From contig JACKLU010000002.1 of NCBI GenBank assembly GCA_024235735.1, positions 124,001 to 188,000 on the forward strand: a stretch of DNA of 64,000 nt, given 5' to 3'. Below the pieces are notes generated by a model that worked only from the letters and a program-made list of their open reading frames with translations, was not told where the DNA came from and did not search any database. Made by a program: the position numbers and the translations under genes. Each line of letters begins with the position of its first letter. Position 1 is the stretch's first letter. The DNA comes from Burkholderiales bacterium (GTDB lineage: Bacteria > Pseudomonadota > Gammaproteobacteria > Burkholderiales > Nitrosomonadaceae). Shown piece by piece: positions 25,216-32,808 of this stretch.

Positions 25216-26022
25216 ATGACTATCCAAAAAATCGCAATCGCAGGTAGCTCCGGAAGAATGGGGCGCACATTGCTCGAAGCCGTCACGCAAGCGGGTGATC
25301 TGTGTGTGGCAGCGGCCCTGGAGATGGCTGACAGCCCTTTTCTCGGTAAAGATGCCGGTGAATTAATCGGTTCCAGGAACGGTGTTGCGATAACCAGTGA
25401 TCATGAAGCCGCGTTAAGAGGGTGTGATTATATTATCGATTTTACCCGGCCGGCTGGCACGCTTGCACATTTGGAAGTATGCCGGGTCGCGGGTGTCAAA
25501 ATGGTGATCGGCACAACCGGTTTTTCCGCTGAAGAAAAAGACTTGCTCAGAGCAGCTTCAGAAGATATCGCGATTGTTTTTGCGCCCAATATGAGTGTGG
25601 GTGTCAATGTAACGCTTAAGTTGCTTGAAACCGCCGCCAGGGTGCTCAATGAAGGCTACGACATTGAAATCATTGAAGCGCATCACCGGCATAAAATCGA
25701 TGCGCCTTCCGGGACTGCGTTACGCATGGGTGAAGTTATCGCGGAAGCGCTTGGACGCGATTTGCAAAGGGTTGCTGTATACGGACGGGAAGGTGTTACC
25801 GGAGAACGCGATGACGCGACCATCGGCTTTTCCACTATTCGTGCCGGTGATATCGTCGGTGAGCATACCGCGATGTTCGCCGGATCGGGGGAACGTGTCG
25901 AGATTGTCCATAAAGCCAGCAGCCGTATGACCTTTGCCATGGGTGCTTTACGCGCGGTTCGTTTTCTCCAGGACAAACCCAGCGGTTTGTTCGATATGCA
26001 GGATGTGCTGGGTTTGCGCTGA
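25216..26022 (+). CDS. dapB: 4-hydroxy-tetrahydrodipicolinate reductase DapB
   Basis: NAD(P)H-dependent reductase of the diaminopimelate/lysine pathway, 268 residues. The nucleotide-binding glycine motif is GSSGRMGRTLLE at the N-terminus, the FTRPAGTLAHLE and IGTTGF loops follow, and the catalytic/substrate motif is EAHHRHKIDAPSGTA. It ends five bases before the GTG of apaH and probably shares its transcript. The pathway partner dapE is encoded 7 kb away on the other strand. Confidence 0.96.
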   Translation: MTIQKIAIAGSSGRMGRTLLEAVTQAGDLCVAAALEMADSPFLGKDAGELIGSRNGVAITSDHEAALRGCDYIIDFTRPAGTLAHLEVCRVAGVKMVIGTTGFSAEEKDLLRAASEDIAIVFAPNMSVGVNVTLKLLETAARVLNEGYDIEIIEAHHRHKIDAPSGTALRMGEVIAEALGRDLQRVAVYGREGVTGERDDATIGFSTIRAGDIVGEHTAMFAGSGERVEIVHKASSRMTFAMGALRAVRFLQDKPSGLFDMQDVLGLR

Positions 26023-26027
26023 TTGTC

Positions 26028-26849
26028 GTGGCGACCTATGCAATTGGTGATATTCAGGGCTGTTACGCCGCTTTCAGGGCGCTGCTCGAGCTGATCGGAT
26101 TCAATCCGGAGCGAGACAGGCTGTGGCTGGTTGGCGATATCGTTAATCGCGGGCCCGATTCGTTGAACATGCTGCGTTTTGCAATGCAGGCGGGTGATTC
26201 AGTGGTCACGGTACTGGGTAATCATGACTTGCATTTGTTGATGGTGCATGCGGACATCGCACGCAGTAACAGTAGCGACACCATTCAACCCATTCTCGAT
26301 GCGGAAGACTGTGAATCCATGTTGTTCTGGTTACGTCATCAACGGCTTTTCCATGCAGAAGATGACTATGCCATGGTGCACGCAGGTTTGCTGCCGGACT
26401 GGTCGATTTCCAGGTCTTTGGAGTTGGCCGCGGAAGTCGAGCGCGCGTTGCAGCAGGACAACTATCGCGAGATCTTTGCGCGACTGTATGGTAATGAGCC
26501 TGATTACTGGTGTGACAACTGGAAAGATTCAGAACGATTGCGCGTGATTATCAATGCAATGACGCGTATGCGCGTTTGCAGTCCGGCAGGCAGAATGAAT
26601 TTTTCATACAAGGGAACGCTCGACTCCATACCGGATGGCTATATGCCCTGGTTTGAAGTGCCTGACAGAGTCAGCAGAAATGATACGATTATCTGCGGTC
26701 ATTGGTCGGCGCTAGGTTTATATGTCACCGAACATGTCATTGCACTGGACAGTGGTTGTGTCTGGAATGGACGGTTATCCGCTATCCGCCTGGAAGATAG
26801 GAAGGTTTTTCAGATTCAGTGTGGTACAGTGGCAGCGAGAGGGTGTTAG
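26028..26849 (+). CDS. apaH: Symmetrical bis(5'-nucleosyl)-tetraphosphatase ApaH
   Basis: 273-residue calcineurin-type phosphoesterase that hydrolyses Ap4A to two ADP and, in E. coli, removes NpN caps from RNA. The metal motifs are GDIQGCYAAF, GDIVNRGPDS, LGNHDLHLL and VHAGLLPDWS. The start is GTG 26028, which gives VATYAIGDIQGCY, the standard N-terminus. The 3' end overlaps the convergent acyltransferase gene by 68 bases. apaG is not adjacent here but is present at 61.8 kb. Confidence 0.95.
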   Translation: MATYAIGDIQGCYAAFRALLELIGFNPERDRLWLVGDIVNRGPDSLNMLRFAMQAGDSVVTVLGNHDLHLLMVHADIARSNSSDTIQPILDAEDCESMLFWLRHQRLFHAEDDYAMVHAGLLPDWSISRSLELAAEVERALQQDNYREIFARLYGNEPDYWCDNWKDSERLRVIINAMTRMRVCSPAGRMNFSYKGTLDSIPDGYMPWFEVPDRVSRNDTIICGHWSALGLYVTEHVIALDSGCVWNGRLSAIRLEDRKVFQIQCGTVAARGC

Positions 26850-27576
26850 CAACAGCGTGTTCAGCCAGGCGCGCCAGCTCGCGACGATTTTTCCCTGCGG
26901 TATGAATGGCTTCATTAAAAGTCACTACAGCGTCAATGCAGGGTTGCTTGAGAATTTTCTGTAAGGAAACAACGAGCGATACGTCGATATACGCAGCATC
27001 TCTGGAGATGCTGCCCTTGTGATCCAGATAGCGGATGGCGACAGGATATAAGTTAGCCTCTGCAGTGATGGCGGACTGAAGCAGGGATGCATGAAAATGA
27101 TTGATTTGTGTTCCGTCACTGGTGCCTGCTTCGGGAAAAATACAAACCCGTTCTCCAGCGTTGAGCACATCACCGATTTCCCGGTTGATACGCAATGTAT
27201 CACTGCGTTTGGAACGTTCGATAAATAGTGTTCCTATTCTTTTGCACAGAAATCCGATAACAGGCCAGTTTCTGATTTCCGATTTGGCGACAAATTGTGT
27301 CGGAGTGACAGCCATCATGACACAGATATCAAGCCAGGAAACATGATTGGCAACCAATAACGCGCGTTTGACTTGCTGTTCAGGTACTTCTCCTGAGCAT
27401 TGCAAGTTGATGCGCAATATTTTCAATATACCGGCAGCCCAGTTCTGCATCATCCGTTGTTGCTTGTTTCGCGAGCAATAGGGATAGATGGCAGCCTGCA
27501 AAATGCCCCATGTGACATGAATGATCAGTCTTGCCAACCGGATTATGCGAACGTAACGTGGTGCGATTTGTTTCAT
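26782..27576 (-). CDS. Lysophospholipid acyltransferase (PlsC family)
   Basis: 264-residue membrane acyltransferase, probably 1-acyl-glycerol-3-phosphate or a related lipid acyltransferase. The catalytic HX4D motif is NHVSWLD (H78, D83). The acceptor motif FPEAGTSDG replaces the more usual FPEGT. An N-terminal amphipathic/hydrophobic helix (RLARLIIHVTWGILQAAIY) fits inner-membrane anchoring. The gene overlaps the end of apaH by 68 bases on the opposite strand. Which lipid it acylates cannot be told from sequence. Confidence 0.88.
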   Translation of the reverse strand: MKQIAPRYVRIIRLARLIIHVTWGILQAAIYPYCSRNKQQRMMQNWAAGILKILRINLQCSGEVPEQQVKRALLVANHVSWLDICVMMAVTPTQFVAKSEIRNWPVIGFLCKRIGTLFIERSKRSDTLRINREIGDVLNAGERVCIFPEAGTSDGTQINHFHASLLQSAITAEANLYPVAIRYLDHKGSISRDAAYIDVSLVVSLQKILKQPCIDAVVTFNEAIHTAGKNRRELARLAEHAVANTLSLPLYHTESEKPSYLPGG

Positions 27577-27893
27577 GTCGAATGTGAATCACCGGGGGCG
27601 ATTAGAGTTGAATTTAAAAAGCATTCTACATTGAAATGGAAAGCTTCGGCAGGCTTGATCAGCAGAGGATGTACCGCCTGGCTGTTATGCTCGAGGCAGT
27701 GGTATTCATACGTATAACTTCCTGAAGATCGGCTGCAAAATCAGCATTGAACTGTATTGCAATACAGAAATTCATGGTCTCCCATGTTAAGTCAAAGCCA
27801 GAAATAACCCTAATCTAGGGTTTCTGTTTGTCCGATGACGCCAAGTCGCGAGCGGTTAATATTTTTCGATATAAGTGGAGATCGAGGGATTAC
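27577..27893. promoter_or_regulatory. Intergenic region upstream of pilT with a short palindrome
   Basis: 317 bases between the divergent acyltransferase and pilT starts. A perfect 7-bp dyad, AACCCTA-ATC-TAGGGTT, lies at 27806-27822, about 70 bases before the pilT start. It could be an operator or a short hairpin. No clear consensus promoter was seen. Confidence 0.35.
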
Positions 27894-28934
27894 ATGAATA
27901 TTGTCGAACTGCTCGCGTTTGTCGTTAAAAACAAGGCTTCTGATTTACATTTGTCAGCTGGCATGCCGCCTATGATACGCGTGCATGGCGAAGTCAAGCG
28001 CATCAACTTGCCGGAAATGGAGCATAAGGAAGTCCATGCCATGGTGTACGACATTATGAATGATGGTCAGCGTAAGTACTATGAGGAGAATCTGGAATGT
28101 GATTTTTCGTTTGAAGTGCCCAATCTGGCGCGATTTCGTGTCAATGCCTTCAATACGCAGCGTGGTGCGGCAACTGTCATGCGGACAATTCCGTCAAAAG
28201 TACTGACGCTGGAAGAATTGAATGCACCGAAGATTTTTGCTGAAATCGCTAATCAACCGAGAGGCGTCGTATTGGTTACAGGGCCGACCGGATCAGGCAA
28301 GTCCACGACACTGGCCGCGATGATCAATCATATTAACGATAATGAATATGGTCATATCCTGACGTTGGAGGATCCAATCGAGTTTGTGCATCAAAGCAAA
28401 AAATGTCTTATTAATCAGCGTGAAGTGGGTCGTGATACGCATAGCTTCGAGAATGCGCTGCGTTCAGCACTGCGTGAGGATCCCGATATCATTCTGGTCG
28501 GTGAATTGCGCGATCTGGAAACCATACGTCTGGCCATGACAGCAGCAGAAACCGGTCATCTGGTTTTTGGCACCCTGCATACCAGCTCTGCGGCGAAGAC
28601 TATCGATCGTATCATTGACGTTTTCCCGGCGGAAGAAAAGGAAATGATACGCGCCATGCTATCAGAATCACTCAGAGCGGTAATATCGCAAACACTGCTG
28701 AAGACAAAGGATGGCAATGGCCGTGTGGCTGCGCATGAAATCATGATCGGTACGCCTGCCATTCGTAATCTGATTCGTGAAGCCAAAGTCGCGCAGATGT
28801 ATTCTGCAATTCAAACCGGACAGAATTTTGGCATGCAGACACTGGATCAGAATTTGACCGAGCTGGTGCGGCGTAATGTCGTTGCCATGGCTGAAGCGCG
28901 TAACAAGGCAGCGAATAAAGACAATTTCAGATAA
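27894..28934 (+). CDS. pilT: Type IV pilus retraction ATPase PilT
   Basis: 346-residue hexameric ATPase that drives pilus retraction for twitching and DNA uptake. It has Walker A GPTGSGKSTT (residues 130-138), Walker B DPDIILVGELRD, the His box ETGHLVFGTLHT, and the PilT-specific PAIRNLIRE motif. ATG 27894 was chosen because GAGGG lies upstream and MNIVELLAFVVKNKASDLHLS is the family N-terminus. An in-frame extension to 27828 is not supported. It is followed by pilU, and comEC is 4 kb downstream, so competence is possible. Confidence 0.96.
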   Translation: MNIVELLAFVVKNKASDLHLSAGMPPMIRVHGEVKRINLPEMEHKEVHAMVYDIMNDGQRKYYEENLECDFSFEVPNLARFRVNAFNTQRGAATVMRTIPSKVLTLEELNAPKIFAEIANQPRGVVLVTGPTGSGKSTTLAAMINHINDNEYGHILTLEDPIEFVHQSKKCLINQREVGRDTHSFENALRSALREDPDIILVGELRDLETIRLAMTAAETGHLVFGTLHTSSAAKTIDRIIDVFPAEEKEMIRAMLSESLRAVISQTLLKTKDGNGRVAAHEIMIGTPAIRNLIREAKVAQMYSAIQTGQNFGMQTLDQNLTELVRRNVVAMAEARNKAANKDNFR

Positions 28935-28949
28935 TTCACCGGTGTGGCA

Positions 28950-30089
28950 ATGAATAAAGAACAAGCGGCAAAATTCATGCATGATCTTCTACGGCTAATG
29001 CTGAGCAAAAAAGCGTCAGATCTGTTTATCACTGCGGGTTTTCCACCGGCGTTAAAGATTGATGGAAAAATGACACCCGTGTCCCAGCAGCACTTATCCG
29101 CAGCGCATACTGAAGCTCTGGCGCGGGCGATCATGAATGATAAGCAAACCGCTGAATTCGAGCAGACCAAGGAATGTAATTTTGCAATTAATCCTGCTGG
29201 AATTGGACGCTTCCGTGTCAATACCTTTGTTCAACAGCAGCGGGTAGGGCTGGTATTGCGGACGATTACGACAACCATACCGGATTTTGATGCGCTGGGC
29301 CTCCCGCCAGTACTCAAGGAAGTCGTGATGAGCAAACGCGGTCTGGTGATTTTTGTTGGTGGCACCGGCTCAGGTAAGTCAACCTCCATGGCCGCGCTGA
29401 TCGGACATCGGAATAAAAACAGCTATGGCCATATCATTACCATTGAGGATCCGGTGGAGTATGTTCATGAGCATATCAACTGCATTATCACCCAGCGCGA
29501 AGTCGGCGTCGATACTGAGTCCTGGGAAGCGGCATTGAAAAACACGCTGCGCCAAGCGCCGGATGTGATACTGATCGGCGAAATTCGCGACCGTGAAACC
29601 ATGGAACATGCGATTGCGTTTGCTGAAACCGGCCATCTGTGCATGGGCACATTGCATGCTAACAGTGCAAACCAGGCGCTTGACCGGATTATCAATTTTT
29701 TTCCGGAAGAACGTCGTCAGCAATTACTCATGGATCTGTCATTGAATTTAAGGGGGTTGATCGCACAGCGGTTGATTCCGAAAAAAGACAGCAAAGGCCG
29801 GGTTGCCGCGATTGAAATCATGCTCAATTCGCCTTTGATTTCCGACCTGATATTCAAAGGTGATGTGCATGAAATCAAGCAGATCATGAAAAAGTCACGC
29901 GAACTCGGTATGCAGACATTTGATATGGCGTTGTTCGACCTCTACGAAGCCGGTTTCATCAGTTATGAAGATGCCCTGAGGAATGCCGACTCAATGAACG
30001 AACTGCGTCTACAGATCAAACTGGAAGGCAAGGAAGCAAAGGATAAAGATTTGAGCGCGGGTATCGCGCATCTGGCTATTCAGGAATAA
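28950..30089 (+). CDS. pilU: PilT paralogue PilU
   Basis: 379-residue accessory retraction ATPase of type IV pili. Walker A is GGTGSGKSTS, Walker B is APDVILIGEIRDRET, and the His box is ETGHLCMGTLHAN. The AIRNLIRE-type motif of PilT is replaced by NSPLISDLIFKGD, typical of PilU. The start is taken as ATG 28950 (MNKEQAAKFMHDLLRLM). A GTG at 28944 is possible. Order and spacing (15 bases after pilT) match the usual pilTU pair. Confidence 0.94.
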   Translation: MNKEQAAKFMHDLLRLMLSKKASDLFITAGFPPALKIDGKMTPVSQQHLSAAHTEALARAIMNDKQTAEFEQTKECNFAINPAGIGRFRVNTFVQQQRVGLVLRTITTTIPDFDALGLPPVLKEVVMSKRGLVIFVGGTGSGKSTSMAALIGHRNKNSYGHIITIEDPVEYVHEHINCIITQREVGVDTESWEAALKNTLRQAPDVILIGEIRDRETMEHAIAFAETGHLCMGTLHANSANQALDRIINFFPEERRQQLLMDLSLNLRGLIAQRLIPKKDSKGRVAAIEIMLNSPLISDLIFKGDVHEIKQIMKKSRELGMQTFDMALFDLYEAGFISYEDALRNADSMNELRLQIKLEGKEAKDKDLSAGIAHLAIQE

Positions 30090-30249
30090 GTTGAAGGATT
30101 TTGTGACGCGCTGATTTCGAAGCAGATCAGCATGCTGTGAGCTGGAACTCAGGATCGATGCACAAGAAAGAAATATGAATCTTCTTGCAGCTTGATTTTA
30201 CGGAATAAATCCCCATTACTCTGACATGTTTGATTAATGGGCGGGCGTA

Positions 30250-31053
30250 ATGAAAAATCTCCATACCTCAACCTTTCGCAAGCCTGCGGTCGCCGGTCTT
30301 TTTTATCCTTCTGATGCGCCACAGCTGTCAAGCGATGTAAAGCAATATATGGCCGATGCCCATCCGCAAAAGCTGTCACCAAAAGCGCTGATTGTTCCAC
30401 ATGCCGGTTATATCTATTCCGGCGCGATAGCGGCGACGGCATATGCTACTTTAATTGCCCGGCGTGAGGTCATCAGGCGCGTCATATTACTCGGGCCTGC
30501 GCATCGTGTGGCGGTAAGAGGTCTGGCGCTGCCTGGTGCGGATTACTTTAACACACCACTGGGATCGGTTATGGTCGACAAGCAGGCGATTCAGTCAATT
30601 GTGAATTATCCGCAAATTACGATCAGTCCTGAAGCGCACGCCCTGGAGCATGCACTGGAAGTGCAATTACCGTTTCTGCAGTATGTATTGGCCGATTTCA
30701 GGGTATTACCATTGGTCGTAGGAGCAGCATCAGCACAAGAAGTTGCCGAATTACTCGATACCGTTTGGGGTGGCGATGAAACCCTCATTGTGATCAGCTC
30801 CGATCTGTCGCATTATTTGCCTTATGTGGAAGCCCGGCAAGTTGATCAAGCGACTGTTCAGTCAATTTTGCAACTAGAGCAATCTATTACGCATGATCAG
30901 GCGTGTGGTGGAACAGCGATCAATGGACTGATTGTGGCGGCTCAGCGCCATCATTTGAAACCCGTTCTGCTGGATCTGCGTAATTCGGGCGATACAGCAG
31001 GTACACGGGATCAGGTTGTCGGTTACGCCGCAATCGCATTTTGTGAACAATAA
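30250..31053 (+). CDS. amrB: AmmeMemoRadiSam system protein B (Memo family)
   Basis: 267-residue protein of the Memo/extradiol-dioxygenase-like fold. Conserved parts are KPAVAGLFYPSDAPQL at the N-terminus, IVPHAGYIYSGAIAATAY, LLGPAHRVAVRGLAL, ALEHALEVQLPFL and VISSDLSHYLPY, whose histidines line the metal-site pocket in family structures. It is the first of three overlapping or near-contiguous genes always found together in this system. The biochemical role of the bacterial set is not firmly known. The ribosome site before ATG 30250 is weak. Confidence 0.9.
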   Translation: MKNLHTSTFRKPAVAGLFYPSDAPQLSSDVKQYMADAHPQKLSPKALIVPHAGYIYSGAIAATAYATLIARREVIRRVILLGPAHRVAVRGLALPGADYFNTPLGSVMVDKQAIQSIVNYPQITISPEAHALEHALEVQLPFLQYVLADFRVLPLVVGAASAQEVAELLDTVWGGDETLIVISSDLSHYLPYVEARQVDQATVQSILQLEQSITHDQACGGTAINGLIVAAQRHHLKPVLLDLRNSGDTAGTRDQVVGYAAIAFCEQ

Positions 31054-31066
31054 GACAGAATCCGGC

Positions 31067-31669
31067 ATGCAGACACAGTTTACCGATTATCATCAACAAG
31101 GCAGAGTCTTGCTGCACATTGCGCGCGCAGCTATTGCACACGCACTGAAGGTCACCGTATCGGCAGATGAATCTGTCGACCTGTCGGCGCAATGGCTTCA
31201 ACAAGCAGGGGCAACCTTTATAACGCTGACGCAGGATGAGCGTTTGCGCGGGTGTGTCGGTTCTTTGCAGGCGTATCAGCCGCTCATTGAAAATGTCAGA
31301 AATAACGCAGTATCGGCCGCGTTGCACGATACCCGCTTTTTGCCGGTGACAATAGATGAGTTGGAGAGTATATCCATCGAAGTATCACTGCTTTCAGCAT
31401 TGCAGCCCATCTGGTTTGCCAGCGAAGCGGAGGCCTTAAGACAACTGCGGCCAGGCATGGATGGCATCATGCTGGAATATGGTATTTACCGCAGCACCTT
31501 TCTGCCACAGGTGTGGGACAGCCTGTCCCAGCCGCGAGAATTTTTAGCGCAACTGAAAGTAAAAGCAGGCTTGTACGCTGATTTCTGGGATGACAACTTG
31601 AAATTATCGCGTTATACCGTCCAGAAATGGTGTGAAGCAGACTTCATCAAGGAGCAAAATCATGGATGA
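31067..31669 (+). CDS. amrA: AmmeMemoRadiSam system protein A (AMMECR1 family)
   Basis: 200-residue AMMECR1-domain protein. The family signature LRGCVGSL is visible (DERLRGCVGSLQAYQPL), followed by NAVSAALHDTRFLPVT and ISIEVSLLSALQP. ATG 31067 lies 13 bases after the amrB stop and gives the common N-terminus. The open frame reaches back to 31016 inside amrB. Its stop overlaps the radical SAM start by eight bases, so translation of the two is probably coupled. The molecular function is not established. Confidence 0.9.
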   Translation: MQTQFTDYHQQGRVLLHIARAAIAHALKVTVSADESVDLSAQWLQQAGATFITLTQDERLRGCVGSLQAYQPLIENVRNNAVSAALHDTRFLPVTIDELESISIEVSLLSALQPIWFASEAEALRQLRPGMDGIMLEYGIYRSTFLPQVWDSLSQPREFLAQLKVKAGLYADFWDDNLKLSRYTVQKWCEADFIKEQNHG

Positions 31670-32789
31670 ACCCATCAGCAGTGCGGAACGATTTCCTGCC
31701 AAATACTGGCATCCATTAAGTGACGGGCGTATTCAGTGCGATTTATGTCCGCGCGATTGCAAGCTGCATGATGGACAACGGGGGGCGTGTTTCGTGCGTG
31801 GCCGTGTCGGCGATGGCATGGTGTTAACGACTTATGGCCGCTCTTCCGGGTTTTGTGTCGATCCGATTGAGAAAAAACCGCTGAATCATTTTTATCCGGG
31901 CAGTAAAGTGCTTTCGTTTGGTACGGCTGGATGTAATCTGGCCTGCAAGTTCTGCCAGAACTGGGATATTTCCAAATCGCGCAGCTTTGATAAGCTGGCA
32001 GCACAGGCAACTCCGGAGGAAATTGCCGATACCGCGCTTTCGCTCGGTTGCAAAAGTATCGCATTTACTTATAACGATCCGGTCATTTTTGCGGAATACG
32101 CCATGGATGTCGCTGATGCCTGCCATGCCAAAGGGATTATGACCGTGGCTGTAACCGCAGGTTATATCCATGCTGAACCGCGGCGTGATTTTTTCGCCAG
32201 AATGGATGCGGCCAATGTTGATTTGAAAGCATTTACTGAAGACTTCTATGTCAAACAAACCGGCTCGCATCTGCAACCAGTACTGGATACGTTGAAATAT
32301 CTGAAACATGAGACGGATGTCTGGTTTGAAATCACGACGCTACTCATACCTGGGTTGAATGATTCCACGCAGGAAATCGAAGCCATGTGCAACTGGATTG
32401 TCAAGGAGCTGGATGTCAATGTGCCGCTGCATTTCAGCGCATTTCATCCGGATTACAAAATGAACGCTATACCGGGAACACCGAAGGAAACACTGATCCG
32501 GGCGCGCAGGACGGCACTGAATGCGGGATTGAAATATGTTTATACCGGTAATGTCTATCATCAGGAAGGTGATACTACGTATTGTCCTTCATGTGAGCAT
32601 GCGGTGATTGTGCGCAACTGGTATGAGATTGAGGACTATCAGTTGACGGATAACGGGGGTTGCAGACACTGCGGTATGTTGATCTCCGGCCGTTTTGACC
32701 GTTTTGACGGCAGCTTCGGGCGGCATCATATTCCGGTAAGCATCCGACATCAACCACCCGACAAATCCGGGATTTCCGCCAGTTCATAA
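31662..32789 (+). CDS. amrS: AmmeMemoRadiSam system radical SAM enzyme
   Basis: 375-residue radical SAM enzyme. The [4Fe-4S] cysteines are in GCNLACKFCQNWD (C91, C95, C98). An N-terminal cysteine cluster (CDLCPRDCKL) precedes the barrel, and a C-terminal zinc-ribbon-like pair (CPSC, CRHC) follows it. ATG 31662 was chosen for the AAGGAG site seven bases upstream; earlier in-frame codons lie inside amrA. It probably acts on a substrate shared with the AMMECR1 and Memo proteins encoded just before it. Confidence 0.92.
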   Translation: MDEPISSAERFPAKYWHPLSDGRIQCDLCPRDCKLHDGQRGACFVRGRVGDGMVLTTYGRSSGFCVDPIEKKPLNHFYPGSKVLSFGTAGCNLACKFCQNWDISKSRSFDKLAAQATPEEIADTALSLGCKSIAFTYNDPVIFAEYAMDVADACHAKGIMTVAVTAGYIHAEPRRDFFARMDAANVDLKAFTEDFYVKQTGSHLQPVLDTLKYLKHETDVWFEITTLLIPGLNDSTQEIEAMCNWIVKELDVNVPLHFSAFHPDYKMNAIPGTPKETLIRARRTALNAGLKYVYTGNVYHQEGDTTYCPSCEHAVIVRNWYEIEDYQLTDNGGCRHCGMLISGRFDRFDGSFGRHHIPVSIRHQPPDKSGISASS

Positions 32790-32808
32790 CCATTCGGTTT
32801 AACAATTC

